Shown: piece by piece, positions 1 to 12,900 of the stretch
How the letters are laid out: every line of letters starts with the position of its first letter
Position numbering within the stretch: the first letter of the stretch is position 1
Assembly (NCBI GenBank): GCA_009746045.1
Contig: RPFO01000022.1
Location: 1,237,913 to 1,301,912 of the forward strand
DNA from: Mesostigma viride
Taxonomy: Eukaryota > Streptophyta > Mesostigmatophyceae > Mesostigmatales > Mesostigmataceae
Direction: 5' to 3'
Length of the DNA stretch: 64,000 nucleotides
Made by a program: the position numbers and the translations under genes
Notes under the pieces: model-generated
The model's database searches: none
The model's input: only the letters and a program-made list of their open reading frames with translations
What the model was told of the DNA's origin: nothing

Positions 1-1
1 C

Positions 2-724
2 CCCTCCACCGACTCCATCACCGCCCAGCTCCGTGACATCGACCAGCGCCTCAAGGATAATGCAATCGCTATCGAGGTCTTGCAGAACACAGCAGGCCTC
101 ACCGCCCAGGCAGTGAAGGACATTGCCGCCAAGCCAGCCCCGGCGGGCCTGGCCGGCGATGCTCCTCCCATCACGACCTGGGCGGACATGCTTAAGCAAC
201 ATACCACCTCCACCACCTCCGCCGTCGCAGCCCAGCTCCAGCGGCAGACGCTTGACCTCCGCGAGGAGGCCGAGCTCGACAAGCGCAGCCTCAACGCCAT
301 ACTCAAGAACTTGGACATGGAAGAAGGTGAGAATTCCGAGAAGCTTGCACGTGCGTTTGAGAGCAAAATCCTTGCACGCATGGGCCTTCTTGGTGAGATC
401 AAGCTGACCGCCCACCGCCTCCCCCGCGCGCGGGGTAAGGCAGGGGCGCCTCCGCTTCTTCTCATCTTTGATAGCCCAGCGGACAAGATTTCGTTTCTCA
501 GACGCCGCAAGCGGCTCGCGAATACTCCCTTCACCGTGGACGACGACTTGACCCTGGCACAGCAACAACGGCGACGGGAGCTATGGCCGACCTACACCCA
601 GCTCCGGCAGACCAAGGCGGGCCAGCCGGTGTACTGGAAGGGGGCGGCCATCTACGTCGGCCACAAGCCCTGGCAAGCGACCCCCTCGACCACCGCGGCC
701 CCAGCAACTCCAGCCCCAGCCTAG
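2..724 (+). mobile_element. LINE-type ORF1 fragment, family A (5' end outside window)
   Basis: An open frame runs from base 2 to a stop at 724 without interruption, so the protein is cut by the window edge. It contains a heptad-like N-terminal part with the segment TAQAVKDIAA, then TWADMLKQHTTSTTS, a central part around LPRARGKAG, and the C-terminal signature DDDLTLAQQQRRRELWPTY followed by PVYWKGAAIYVGHKPW. Closely similar proteins recur at 22553-23194, 47333-48652 and 49223-49965 on the other strand. This layout (coiled-coil-like start, RNA-binding-like middle, basic C-terminal module) resembles ORF1 of non-LTR retrotransposons; that is inference from architecture and repetition. No reverse transcriptase follows. 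About 190 bases after the stop the copy ends in a (TTAA)n tract near 917-937. Confidence 0.7.
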
Positions 725-936
725 GGGAATACAGCAGTAGTGTAGAATAGTTAGACAGTGGCCTTGTACATGCCCGCCTACTACAGGCACTATACCAGCT
801 GAGGCCTAGCCTTTTTAGTCATGTACATGTGTGCCTATGATGAGCCACACTCCAGACGATGCCTAGCCTTATTTAGTAATGTTGTGCCCATGCAGGGAGT
901 CACTCTCTGCTGAGAATTAATTAATTAATTAATTAA

Positions 937-1330
937 ACTCGTGCTCCCGTTGGGGAGTCACGGAGCACCGAAGTGCTTTTAATCCCTGTGTGTGCACTAC
1001 AGGAGAAAGGGCAGAGACCCCCAGTCTCCTTCATGCCAAAGGCATGCCACAGCTGCAATCGGGCGCGGCTAGCTAAAAGGACAGGCTAACGATCCGGCAA
1101 ACTGTGGGTGCAATAAGACCCATGTGAGCATATCATAGCAAGGAGCGTGGGCAAGTAATCTGAACATAGCCAGGGCGTAGCATGGCTGTACTAGGACTAG
1201 GCTATGGCTGGTTGTGTACCGTGCGTTGGCGGCACGTGACTAGGTGTGTTGGCACAGCTAGGCAACATTCTAGGCATGGCTGCCTTAGCGGCAGTGACGC
1301 CAATGGTTACAAGCTAGGGCTATTGCTATT
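937..1330 (+). mobile_element. 5' UTR-like start of a family A retroelement, truncated
   Basis: Directly after the (TTAA)n tract at 917-937 begins a stretch (ctcgtgctcccgttggggag, then a hairpin-like cggagcaccgaagtgctttt). It is repeated almost base for base, in reverse, at about 48720-49068. There it leads into the intact start of the ORF1 ending at 47333. I therefore read it as the 5' UTR of the family A element. Here it breaks off before any ORF1 start and meets an inverted family B fragment. Confidence 0.6.
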
Positions 1331-1621
1331 CTAGCCCGCTGGGGGCGTCCACATCTTGTGGTTGATCATCAGGTCCCCGCCCCTCCAGTACACCTTGGGC
1401 TTCTGGGGGTCCTGCTTATGGCGGAGGTATTCCGGCCACAGGTCGCGTCGCTGCTGTTGCTGAGCGGGGGTGAGGTCGTCATCCAGCGTCCAGGTGAGGT
1501 CGTGCAACCGCTTGCGACGAGAGAGGAACCGCTGCTTATCCTCAGGGGAGGAGAAGGTGAGTAGGACTGTTGAGAAGCCATGCCATAGCTCCTGTATAGC
1601 CATGATGATCTTCCCCCACAT
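1331..1621 (-). mobile_element. LINE-type ORF1 C-terminal fragment, family B
   Basis: This open frame encodes the C-terminal part of a second ORF1 family: FSSPEDKQRFLSRRKRLHDL, then LDDDLTPAQQQQRRDLWPEY, then VYWRGGDLMINHKMWTPPAG and a stop. The same C terminus lies at about 46650-46920 on the plus strand, where it is broken by frameshifts. Only the 3' part of the ORF is present, so this is a truncated copy. Confidence 0.65.
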
Positions 1622-2420
1622 GCCACGCTCCCCCTTAACTGGGCATAGCGCGATACATCATGAGGGTGCAGGTGCCTTGGTGCACCTAGAGCAGGGGTAG
1701 CTTACATTCCCACCCTTGCATGAAGTAGCCTAGAATGTATTAAAAGCCATATGCCCCTTCTCAGGGCTATGTGCTACATCTACTCCCAACGGAGTGATGT
1801 TGATAATTAATTAATTAATTAATCATAACTGGATTCTTATCACATGCCTAGGTATGGTTTCCAGAAAAGTGCCCTTTTGGGGTGTCATGTCCCCTTAAAC
1901 GCGTGCTCCCGGTGGGGTGTCACGGAGCATTGAGATGTCATGCCCTAGCTATTGCCTAATTTGCGCTTATGAAGTGAGACAACTATGCATGGACGCATGC
2001 CGCTTATAGCCACAATAATCTTCCATGCCCCATCACCATCTGGGAATGACCGGATGCCCATGACACATTCCAGCTCCCTGTATGCTCTGTGGACATGGAT
2101 GTCCACACCTCAGCTGCTCGAATACCTGGAGATGCATGCAGGTGCACATAGTATCTCCATTCATGTTCATCATCCTGAACGACTCGAAAACGCAGAAAAG
2201 ATAACGGCAGGCTCGAGCTAGTAGGTCATGGTCCGGATTCTCCCGATTTCTGGCCTGCGCTGGTTTTCTCCTTGATAGTGCACCCAGAGTAGGTTGCTGT
2301 TTCCACCCCCCACCTGCAGGTTGTCGCCCAGGATGTATAGGGCCCCCCTTCTCAGGGCAATGTGTTATGTACACTCCCAACGGAGTTTGTTCGTAATTAA
2401 TTAATTAATTCATCTCCCCT
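1622..2420 (+). repeat. Retroelement 3' ends with (TTAA)n tails plus an interspersed repeat
   Basis: Two copies of a conserved 3' terminal module lie here, about 1740-1823 and 2325-2412. Each has a short stem around ccccttctcaggg, a second stem around actcccaacggagt, and ends in (AATT/TTAA)n. Between them, 2030-2275 matches an interspersed repeat also found near 20930-21120, 43890-44160 and 51430-51665 (shared words gcatgcaccaaggctacaca-like and tctggcctgcgctggtt). No gene was found. A second decayed 5'-end word occurs near 1900-1925. Confidence 0.55.
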
Positions 2421-2875
2421 TGGAAGCTACGTCAGAATCCACATTCTACCTCCAGCCGGCATCCGAATCGCCCTCTTGATTATCTTGACAACGTTAAGGC
2501 TTTGCATTCATTCTTAGGGGGGTATCAAATTTTTACATGGTGTACTTGCCTTGTTGAAAGCCAGGTATGGCATATGACAATATTCCTGCGTTGGTTGTCT
2601 CAGGACTTGATACTATTCATTTTATAGAAGCTCGATGTCAGCCAGCACCGAGAGGAGAGAGTTCCACAAAGCACTGTGAGTTCGGGTGGAATCAACAGCA
2701 ATCAACGCTAAGAGCTACGTTGTTGCGTGAAAGCCAACGAAGGTAGCATAGGTAAAAAATCCCCAACCTTTCTCATCTTATTTTCAGTTCTCTGGGCACT
2801 ATAATGATAAATAGAAGGACAGAAGGTCATGGTCTGCATGTTCTTGCAGACGTTTCATGGGCGGTATCTCATGAG

Positions 2876-3601
2876 TTACTTGCTCACAAGCCTGGAGACC
2901 ACGAAGCTGGCTGTGGTCACGACGACGAATTCTACCAAGGCAACCTTGACGGCACGATCCAGGCGCGCGTCTGCTGAGATCGGGCCCGCGGCAGTGACAG
3001 CTGCGCCGCCCACAGCGGCCGCCTTAACGGCAGGAGCACTGAAAGATGGGAGCGAGAAGCCCGATGAGGACGGAGCCTTCATGGGACGGGGGGCACGCTC
3101 GGGACGGGGCGCGCGCTCGGCCTTCTTCTTCTCTTCCTTCTTGGCAGCAGCAGGCGCATTGGCTGCCACCTTGAGTGCCTCAGCCCTGGCTCTGGCTAGG
3201 ATAGCCTGCTTCTCTGACAACCCACTAAAGTCCTCCTCAGACACCTCAAGTTTGGCTGCCTTTGACGATGATGCGGACTTTTCAGCCTTCTCGCGTTTTG
3301 CAAGGTCCGACAGGAAATCGCCGCCGGAAGTTTTCTCGGCGAGTGGCAGTGGCGGAGGGGCCTGCAGCGGAGCACCAACTTCAAGGGCGGCACCAACTTT
3401 GGCTTGGACAGGAGAAGCAACCAAGGTCACTGATGCGGCCAAGGCTGCCAGAGCTACTGCCGACTGCCGGGCGAACGCGTCCGGTTGGGCCGAGCAAATG
3501 ACCGCCTTGCGTGCGACCTGGGCTTTGGCAGGCTGCGAAGTCTTGCTGGAAAGCAAGCCATTGCTACCGACAATAAAGGTCTTCATGCAAGAAGTCGCCA
3601 T
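2876..3601 (-). CDS. Predicted thylakoid-targeted plastid protein, single exon, function unknown
   Basis: This is an uninterrupted 241-residue frame starting at the ATG at 3601; the open frame extends one TTG codon triplet further but lacks an earlier ATG. Residues 1 to about 38 (MATSCMKTFIVGSNGLLSSK onward) are rich in Ser, Ala, Lys and Arg with no acids, like a chloroplast transit peptide. A hydrophobic stretch VALAALAASVTLVASPVQA follows, with an AxA-like cleavage site typical of lumen transfer. The mature part is Ala/Lys/Glu rich: an SDLAKREKAEKSASSS helix, a Pro/Arg tract (RAPRPERAPRP), then a C-terminal hydrophobic segment VALVEFVVVTTASFVV before RLVSK. It may therefore sit in the thylakoid membrane with a lumenal or stromal basic domain. 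I do not recognise a family. Coding-type codon bias and the ordered targeting signals make it likely real. It lies head-to-head with the CIPK gene. Confidence 0.72.
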   Translation of the reverse strand: MATSCMKTFIVGSNGLLSSKTSQPAKAQVARKAVICSAQPDAFARQSAVALAALAASVTLVASPVQAKVGAALEVGAPLQAPPPLPLAEKTSGGDFLSDLAKREKAEKSASSSKAAKLEVSEEDFSGLSEKQAILARARAEALKVAANAPAAAKKEEKKKAERAPRPERAPRPMKAPSSSGFSLPSFSAPAVKAAAVGGAAVTAAGPISADARLDRAVKVALVEFVVVTTASFVVSRLVSK

Positions 3602-6600
3602 TGCTGACAAATCTGAATGAATGCGGTGGGGCTAGCGGTTGAGCGGAAGGCGGAACGATTAGCGCGCCCGCTGTGATTTTCTTATTATGCCATTTGCCAT
3701 TGTGGAATGCGGATAGGACAGAGTGGATCATACGTGATACGGTCGCAACTCGCAAGTAGTCAGCTGCCTTGACCGATGCTTTTCCGTGATTCTGTCAACA
3801 CGTGCCTGGGAGTGTGTGGCTTGAAACCGACGAAGACAACCCAGGAACCCACAGTCCCACCTGTGCCTTGCGCCACTGTGCGGGTCGGTCATCCGGCCGC
3901 CGGCGCCGGGCGGCCGGTGATAGTCTTTAGGCGAGATCGAGATCTTACAGGACGGCATGATAGTATGTCCGTCCGTCCTCTCATAAATGGTTCACGCGGG
4001 AGAATCTTGCTTGGATTCCTGCTGTGTTGAAGAATATTTACGGTCAAGGGCCAAGTTATACACGCGGCACACGGAGAGGCACATCGTATTTTGCGATAAC
4101 AACTTTCGGACAAATCATCTGCTTGGGCATTGGGATCGATATCTGCGCTGAATATCAATATTGCTGTGAGAATGGTGAGCATTGAAGAAATGAATATCGA
4201 CCGATGATGCGATGAAGCCCGTGGGCCGTGGCTGATCTGGCCAATTGGCCATTCGGTTCTATGAGGAGGGGTGACATTGAGCCAAGCCAAATAGGGGCCG
4301 GATCCTGCAGCCAGTGTTTTTTTTAGTGGCGATATGCCGCCAAATGTGGCGGTGTGGCACTTTTTTTGGCAAAATGTGGCGGTGCCACCCACTTTGACAG
4401 GGCACCCAAGAAGCCACAATTTGGCCGTGCTGTTCTACTTTGTAGTTTCGTTTCGCCACAGGGTGGCCGTGCCTGAAGTTCACTCTAGTACAGGTTACGC
4501 CACAATTGGCGGTGTCAGCCGGTCTTCCGGCCGGCGTTCCGCCACAAGCCTCCCTAGTACTAGAACTACTATGAGTACTACTATGACTGACTGACTTACT
4601 GACTGCATAGTGCATGTACGTAGAGCCCGGCCAAGTGCCAAGTGGCAAGTGGCCCGCTGCCAGAGACCAGAGTGCACTGTGCAGACTGCACCTTGTGTGC
4701 GCTTTCACTTTTCAGGCTTCAGCTGGCTGGCGGCCTGGCGGCTGGCGCCTCAGTTATTAAGTCACTCGCCAGCCATACAGTACTGTACTGCATTGACTAA
4801 TGTGTTTCGGCTTTTCCGGTGAAATGGGTGTTAGTTTCGACTAATGTGTTTCGACTTTCGGCACTACAGTAATCGTTTTGTTAAGCAGTGGCTGTAGTAG
4901 TAATCGCGGTTGTTGTTAATTTACCAAGTACGCCCGGCGCCGATGCCCGGCTGAGACGGAGACGCTCGCCCGCCTTGTGTACAGGCATTCACGCCTGAAG
5001 TTGGGTTCGAGGTTTTTGGTCAACCCAACTTCAGGCGTGAACCCAATTTAAGGCGTGAATGATTCTACTAAATTCTACCAGTTTGAACTTAAAATACTCA
5101 AACATACTATTCTGAACTACTTTGAACTCGGAATGCTAGTACGGCGCCGCGCCGCGCTGACCCCGCTGCCGGTAGGGTCATTTGCTGCACCAAAAAGCCA
5201 GCCCGCCACACGTGGCCGTGCCAAGCCCAATTTTAATTGGCTTAAAGCCACACATTGGCCGAGTAAACTGAAGTTTTCATAGTTCGAAACGCCACAAGTG
5301 GCCTAGCGCCACTAGTAACGGAAACCTTAAAAAAAACACTGCCTGCAGCCGCCGGTCCAGAATGTCTGGCCCCTATTTCCATACTAGGGGCCCGTGCAGC
5401 TACCGGCACCAATTCTAGCTAGCCCCCATCTTTTCGGCCCCTATTAGGGGAGATTCCAGGGGCCGAATTTTTATGCAGCCGCCAGCCCTAGATTTCGGGC
5501 CCCCATATTGTACAGCAGGCGCGGCATGCCGCATCATGCCATGTGGCGTCCCATCTTGCCATGCCCCGGATGCCAGCTATGTACGGGCCTACGGATGCCT
5601 ACACAAAAAACTGTGTCGGCATCCGTCCTCACGCCGCGCCGCGCTATACTGTCATGCAGTCTGCAGATGTCTTGCCCAGTTCACTTCAGTTCAGTTCAGT
5701 TTAGTTGGAATCCCACGCCGGTCATATCCAACAGTCAACAGAGATAGTTTTGCGACGTAAGTAGCTCGGATGGTAACCTTACTAGGGTACTGTGATATGT
5801 CTTGCCCAGTAATTGCCTGTCGCCGGAGAGGCATGCCGGCATCAAGCCACGTGGCGCCTCATCTTGCCACGTGGTGTCGCATCTTGCCACGTGGTGCCGC
5901 ATCTTGCCACGTGGTGCCGCAGCTCGGCCACGAAGCGCTGCGCTATTGGGGGCCAGTAATACGGGGCCACCGCCGCCGACCCTCGTTTTACTCGCCAGCC
6001 CCTATTTCAATTCAGGGGCCGGCGCTTACCGCAGCAGTCAGGCCCTGGGACGGGCCCCTAGTATCCAGGAAATTTTGCCTGGAGATGTCACCCCTCCTGT
6101 TCTATGCTTGAAGCTATCCGGCCCACGAATCATGATCACGCCCAGTTCAGTTCAGTTCAGTTGTTTCCCACGCCGCACAAGTGGCCGAGGGCCGGTAGTA
6201 TTATATCGGTACAACATAGACTGGGCAACAACAACAGCAGCAACAACAACACTTCGCTGCTCATGTGCGGCGTGGGATACTAGTTCTAACTAAGGAACTA
6301 ACAAAGGCATGCAGCCTCGCTGCAGCTGGGAAAAAATGCATGCACGCGCCTGACGCCACGCAGCGAGCAAATTTGCTAAATTGTTACTGCATGGCGGTTG
6401 CCCACGGAAAGCAAACGCCAACCCGTGGCTTCTCCCCATGTAAAAAGGCTTTTAACGAAAGCATAGTCTTGTCACAATTTGGAAGACCGAAGGCAAACAA
6501 TCTGCTTGGATTCTTACTGCCCACTGGTCAAGTATCGTACCCAGAAAATTTCACTGGACTGACACCTGGGGGGCACAACGAAAAGGGCACCACAAATGTA

Positions 6601-6963
6601 ATGTGTGTGTGATTGTCAAGAACGATCAGTAATTGATATGTGACAGCGTGCGAATTTGACTTAAAATGTGTATAAAATGCGATAGCAAACGATTTACCTG
6701 GAATCGCGGTAGAGATAGTGCACATCTCGCTGTGTGTTGAAGTGGGATTTCATTTGCGATGGGGACATTGGGATCCGTGCAACGGCTCCACTTGAAGCTT
6801 GGGATGCGTACGGATTTGGGGAACCCTGGTGTATACTGTGGCATGCATGCTACCATTTTACAAGCAGAGAGGGTGGGTTATGTGCCAAGCGCTGTATAGC
6901 TTAGGTCCCTGTTAGTCGATGTAAAGCTACACGCGATTGCGGATACAGTATAATCATATAAGA
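3602..6963. other. Intergenic region with short palindromic repeats
   Basis: No gene could be supported between the two divergent starts. From about 4320 to 6190 the DNA is full of imperfect palindromes built from GCCAC...GTGGC, for example near 4411, 4454, 4498, 5204, 5246, 5291 and 6173, and a tandem stretch of gccacgtggtgcc at about 5845-5930. A repeated cagttcagttcagtt word occurs near 5680 and 6140. The upstream promoters of both flanking genes must lie here, but I see no confident element. Confidence 0.5.
4988..5041. repeat. Perfect 20-bp inverted repeat (hairpin)
   Basis: The arms 4988-5007 and 5022-5041 (ttcacgcctgaagttgggtt and its reverse complement) are perfectly complementary across a 14-base loop. 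A partial third arm (aaggcgtgaatg) follows at about 5050-5061. This could be the end of a small transposon or a foldback element; there is no coding capacity. Confidence 0.8.
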
Positions 6964-9900
6964 ATGCCGAAACGTGTAGGTCGGTACGAAGTAGGAAGAA
7001 CTCTTGGGGAAGGAACGTTTGCAAAGGTCAAGCTCGCTAAAAACATTGAGACGGGGGAAATGGTCGCGGTGAAGGTCATCGTCAAGGAGAAGATTTTCAA
7101 GCACAAGATGGCAGACCAGGTAAGTAGCCTAAACTTTTTGTGTGCTGGTAAAGCCGATGAGGCAATTAGCGATGACGCGCGCGCCCCGCGTCATCCGGCG
7201 CCGATTGCAGCCCCAGATGAAAAGAAAGGGAGGGAGGGAGGGAGGGAGGGAGGGAGGGAGGGAGGGAGGGAGGGAGGGAGGGAGGGAGGGAGGGAGGGAG
7301 GAGGGAGGGAGGGAGGGAGGGAGGAGGAGGGAGGGAGGGAGGGAGGGAGGGAGGGAGGGAGGGAGGGAGGGAGGGAGGAGGGAGGAGGGAGGGAGGGAGG
7401 GAGGGAGGGAGGGAGGGAGGGAGGGAGGAGGGAGGGAGGGAGGGAGGAGGGAGGGAGGGAGGGAGGGAGGGAGGGAGGGAGGAGGGAGGGAGGGAGGGAG
7501 GGAGGGAGGGAGGGAGGGAGGGAGGGAGGGAGGGAGGGAGGGAGGAGGGAGGGAGGGAGGGAGGGAGGGAGGGAGGGAGGGAGGAGGGAGGGAGGGAGCG
7601 AGGGAGGGAGGAGGGAGGGAGGAGGGAGGGAGGGAGGGAGGGAGGGAGGAGGGAGGGAGGGAGGGAGGGAGGAGGGAGGGAGGAGGGAGGGAGGGAGGGA
7701 GGGAGGAGGGAGGGAGGGAGGGAGGGAGGAGGGAGGGAGGGAGGGAGGGAGGAGGGAGGGAGGGAGGGAGGGAGGGAGGGAGGGAGGGAGGAGGCAGGGA
7801 GGGAGGCAGGGAGGGAGGCAGGGAGGGAGGGAGGGAGGGAGGGAGGGAGGGAGGGAGGGAGGGAGGGAGGAGGGAGGAGGGAGGGAGGGAGGGAGGGAGG
7901 AGGGAGGGAGGGAGGGAGGGAGGGAGGGAGGAGGGAGGGAGGGAGGGAGGGAGGGAGGGAGGGAGGGAGGGAGGAGGGAGGGAGGGAGGGAGGGAGGGAG
8001 GGAGGGGAGGAGGGGCCCCATTTGCTCCCTTTCCTCCCCTTCCCTTCACCCCGCCCTGTCACCCTTTTATTCAAGTTTGTTCATCTCTGCGCGTCTTCCT
8101 CCCTCTCCCTTACTTCGCTGTCCCTTTCTTCTTACCTTCCGTCCCGTCCCAAAAGCTCCTTCCGTTCCCTCCACGCCCAGGCTGTTTAGCATGGAGTGTT
8201 GGTTATCACTCTGGCCATGTACAGGAAGAAGGGAGAAGGGGGCTGCCTGCTTTCGCGTGTGTTTTTTTGACCCCGTTTGATGGCCATGGTCTGAAATTGT
8301 GGGGGGGGTGACCCCTTTTTGCTGGTTTTTGGTTGCCCCCCTTGATGTGCAGGCATGGACTACCTTTTCCCCGCCCCGACACGCCTAGCCTGCTGGCTGG
8401 TTGTAGATGTGACAATCCATGCTAGAAATGGCATGCATTTTGTATGGCTGGTCTTGGTCTTGTGGCACACGAGCCACTCACACACTGTGCTTGTGTGAAC
8501 AATGTGTGCGCCGTGTCGACACCTGTCGCATGCCCTGGTGCGCAGATCAAGCGCGAGATCGCCATCATGAAGGTCATCCGCCACCCGTGCGTGGTGCAGC
8601 TGCTCGAGGTGCGTTCCATCTGGTTGTTAGAACCCTTTCTATAATACATCTTAACTTTTCTCTCGAAAAAAAAGTATGGGATCAACCAGTATTGCAGCTA
8701 ATGTCATCGAGGCATCCCCTCTTCCTGGTATGTCAAATAATGTTTGCCGTTCTTGGTAACTACTCTCCCAGTATTTTCCTCCCACAACTGTTCGGTGTCT
8801 ACTCTCGTCCCTTGCCACTCGTGGTTGGGTGACCTCCTCCTGGGTCCTGGAGGGCCATGCCCATCAGAGAATGTGCTCCATCGCCTTCCAACAGAGCCAC
8901 AGCAAATGATATAGTTTGCTTGGCCCATTATTATATTAATCGTGGTCATCATGCTATCAGATAACTAGGCGGCACTTGCGTCCACATGACATCCATACTA
9001 GGTTTCATTTTCTTTCTTCCTCGAACCTTCATGCTGACCAGTGCTTATGTGTACGGATCCGGCATCCCCCGGCCCATCCCCCGGCGCCACCTGGCGGACA
9101 CCTGTCGCGCTCCTGCAGGTGCTGGCGAGCCGCACCAAGGTCTACATGGTGCTGGAGCTGGTCACGGGGGGGGAGCTCTTTGACAAAATTGTGAGCAGGG
9201 GAGGGCACAGAAGCATGTCCTAGGCGGCTGTCCCGTGGTTGGCGTTCTGCAGTCTTTCAGGCTCATGCAGGGTTTGGAGGTCAGAGGTTGGGGGGTGCAG
9301 CTTAAGGTTAGAGGTTTACGGTACAGTAAGGTACCGAAACGGTAAGGTTCTAGGTTTAATGCGTGTGGCCTAGGGTGTGGTGGTCTATGGCTCACTGTGC
9401 CGGTCATCACCATGCATCCATTGTGCTGCGGCGGATGATTATGCTGGCATGAACGTCACGTGCTTAAAGGCAATCCTGTCTGCCTTTGGCTGTCGTTATG
9501 GCCATTTGGGCTCCCACTCAGCCACAGCGATTATGTCAACGCATTCAGCCACAGCGATTATTTCAACCCATGCTGCCACAGCGATTATTTGAACCCATGT
9601 GGCTACAGCCGGTACAGTCATACCCGCGTTAAGTTACGATCGCCGCCAATTTCAGGGCGTCGTAACTTAACGCGGGATCGTAACTTAACGGTAGAATTAG
9701 GCTAGCAGCCCACCCCCTCCTCCTCTGACGGACTTCTATACGGCAATCGACAGCTCTCGTCAAACCCGATCCAGCTGCAGCATCAAAGTCGCCGAAAGTC
9801 CATTTTTCAGGCTAGATATTTTGGTCAAGGCTGGCGGTGAGGTATACGCCGGGTGTAGCCACACAGTGCCTGCGTTTTTTACCAAACTACCGTGTTTCAA

Positions 9901-12900
9901 CCCCTAAACCCACAACTAGACTTGGTAGCGGATCCCTATCTCCAGCCGGCCTCACATTTGCTTGCAGTCGGTGGCAAAACAATGGGGACAGTGGTGAGGG
10001 AAGCGTCCTTCACTGTCAATGGCCTGCATGTCAACAATAATAACGTTGCAGCTGAGGACGAGGCATGCGTCCTTGTCGGGGAACGGGACAACCCGTGGTT
10101 AACAGCGCCTTCCATTTATCATACCGACATTGTCCCCGGCCTCATTTTCCTTGTCTTTGCCCTTCTGTGCTTTCGGCATGACGGTACACTAGTGTGATGT
10201 GACTTGCCTCATTGCGGGCAACCTGCATGCACCTGGCTAAAAGGATTTTTATCAGTTGAGATCAGTTGTACTTTGCCGCCGAAACGTCACATTGCAAAAC
10301 CATCACAGTTGGCGGGTTCCTTCGTCCGGACTTGTCCATTTTCGCGGTCAAAAGTGGCCTTACGCCCAGGTTACGCCTTCAAATTGGGCCATACCCGGGT
10401 TAAGTTACGGTGGCACCCAGGCTTAAGTTACGGTCGCCGCCCAAACTTCGGCGTCGTAACTTAACGCGGGTACGTAACCTTAAGAATCGTAACTTAACGC
10501 GGGTATGACTGTATTTCAACCGTGCGGCTACATCGGCCTCTCACCCCAGTGCTGCAGCCGTCATGGTGTGATCGGCCGTGCTGCTGTCGTACGGTTGAGT
10601 ATTGCTCGGGCTGCGTACGGTGGTTTTGTTGGTCATCAACGAGGAAGCGTCGAGCAAGTTTATGGATCATTTGCCCAGGAGTTCAGCCTGAGCATGGCTT
10701 GCTGTTGAGTCCTTTTATTACGAGGGACTCACAGTGAAATAGTTTGGTACCGTACCGGTTTCGAACACAGGACCTCTTGCATGATTTCGCGGCTATATGG
10801 GTCTCCTGATCCGAAGGCATCCCAAGCGATAAATAAACTGCGAATAAGCTCTTTACCGGAGCAGTGCAAGGCATTCGAATTTCTTCAATATGAACCAGTG
10901 GATCGAATCTAACTGCTAGCCCCACGGGGGCAAGTGTGAGTAGGAGTACTACTCACTGGGTCATGACGACAGAAGCCGGCCAAAGGTGACTCCTGGTTGA
11001 CCACCGCTGCACTCTGGACCTCCACAAGCCAGCACCTAGTAACCGGAATATCAACCAAATAACAGTGAAATAGTTTGGTACCGTACCGGATGCGAACACA
11101 GGACCTCTGGCATGATTTCACGGCTACAGGGACTCCCAGTGTGCGCGATAGCTGCTTCCAGGCGTGGTCACCCAAGGGGCTGTCATCCCATGAATCTGTA
11201 TTTGGAGAGCTTTATAGGCAGTCTCTGCAGCACTGCTGTCAGTTGCCTGAAAATGCGTCGACGCCCAGGCATTGTCAGCCCTTGCAATCCCCATCGGATA
11301 TGACCTCCCATGTTGAGGCATGTGGCATAGCTGCCTTGACTTGAACAAATGCATCAAGCTGGGCCTCTATATTCGCACGCATCAGCATAGCTCTTGCTCC
11401 ATGGCCCTGCCCAATGTCTGTCCTCCCGTCCGCCCAACGACTTATTTCCACCCATGCTCTGTTTTGCCACGCTGTGCTGGTCTCCAAAAGGGCAGCCCCC
11501 GTGCCTGGCTGCTTTCCAGCTCGTTTTTCTCTGTGGGTTGGCGGGAGAGCAGCTGGGCATTCGACCTACCTGCTCACATCTTGCTCGTCCTTTTGCTTGC
11601 CGGTTCCTTGGCTCACTGCTTTGCTTGCCTGACCCGTAAAATCCCTGGCTGCCCGCGGGGCGCCGCGGCTTGGCTTGCTGGCTCACTCGTGGTGGCTGGC
11701 TGCGTGCGTGCGTGCATGCGTGCGTGCCTGCCAGGTGTCCACGGGCAAGCTGCCGGAGAAGGAGGCGCGCCGTTACTTCCAGCAGCTGGTGGATGGCGTG
11801 GAGTACTGCCACTTCAAGGGCATCTGCCACAGGGACCTCAAGGTATGGCACTGGCTGTGCTTGCCGACCAGCCCAAAGGGGGACCAGCCCAAAGGGGGCC
11901 GCAAGTGGACCGGAAAGGAGTGCAAAGGAACGGAGTGGGGACGAAGGGGAAGCGCAGGAAGGGGGAGGAAGGGGGAGGAAGGGGGAGGAAGGGGAGGAAG
12001 GGGGAGGAAGGGGGAGGAAGGGGGAGGAAGGGGGAGGAAGGGGGAGGAAGGGGGAGGAAGGGGGAGGAAGGGGGAGGAAGGGGGAGGAAGGGGGAGGAAG
12101 GGGGAGGAAGGGGGAGGAAGGGGGAGGAAGGGGGAGGAAGGGGGAGGAAGGGGGAGGAAGGGGAGGAAGGGGGAGGAAGGGGGAGGAAGGGCGAGGAAGG
12201 GCGAGGAAGGGGAGGAAGGGGGAGGAAGGGCGAGGAAGGGGGAGGAAGGGGGAGGAAGGGCGAGGAAGGGAAAGGAAGGGGGAGGAAGGAAACGGAAGGG
12301 GAAGGAATGGATATGAACCAAAAGGAAAGAAACGAAACGTTGCAAGGCAAATCACCTAATGCCCCCAGGCCGGCTTGTCACAGAAGGCTGGGTTCATAGC
12401 GGTTACCATGCTCGCTCCTCAGTACGGCGTCCCATAGAATCGTGATGCTGTGTGTAGTTGCTGTGTGTACTCATGCATTTGGGATGCAGTTATGATGCTG
12501 TTGGGAGGGAAAGGGGAGGTTGGGCGAGGGGATATGTGTCCAGGTCTCTGTGTGGGGGTGTCCCATGGCATGCACGCAACCTGCGCACCCACCACCTGGT
12601 TTCCATGCGCCCGCCCTTTTGGTAATTAGAGGCTCCGTCCCAAGCTCTTGTGCCCGCCTTGTGCCCATCCTTTTTCTCCATCCCATGCCCCCATCTCTGA
12701 TCCCTGTACTCTGTTCCCATCGACCGTGACAATTCTTTTATTAATTGATGTACATCTCTTTCACTTGGAATTTCTTATTCTTGCCTTTCGCCCCCGTCCG
12801 TTCTTTTACCCCTTCTCCCCATCCTGTACTCCTAATGCCTTGTGCCCATCATTTACCCCTAAAGCCTTGTGCCTATCCTTTACTCCTGATGCCTTGTGCC

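Noticed and set aside
3602-3700. Start of the plastid protein at the TTG three codons earlier (3610)
   Set aside because: Nuclear genes start at ATG; the ATG at 3601 begins a good transit peptide.
7129-8280. Long open frames on both strands rich in Gly/Arg/Glu or Pro/Ser/Leu
   Set aside because: They are translations of the (GGGA)n satellite inside CIPK intron 1, since a 4-base unit without stops is open in every frame.
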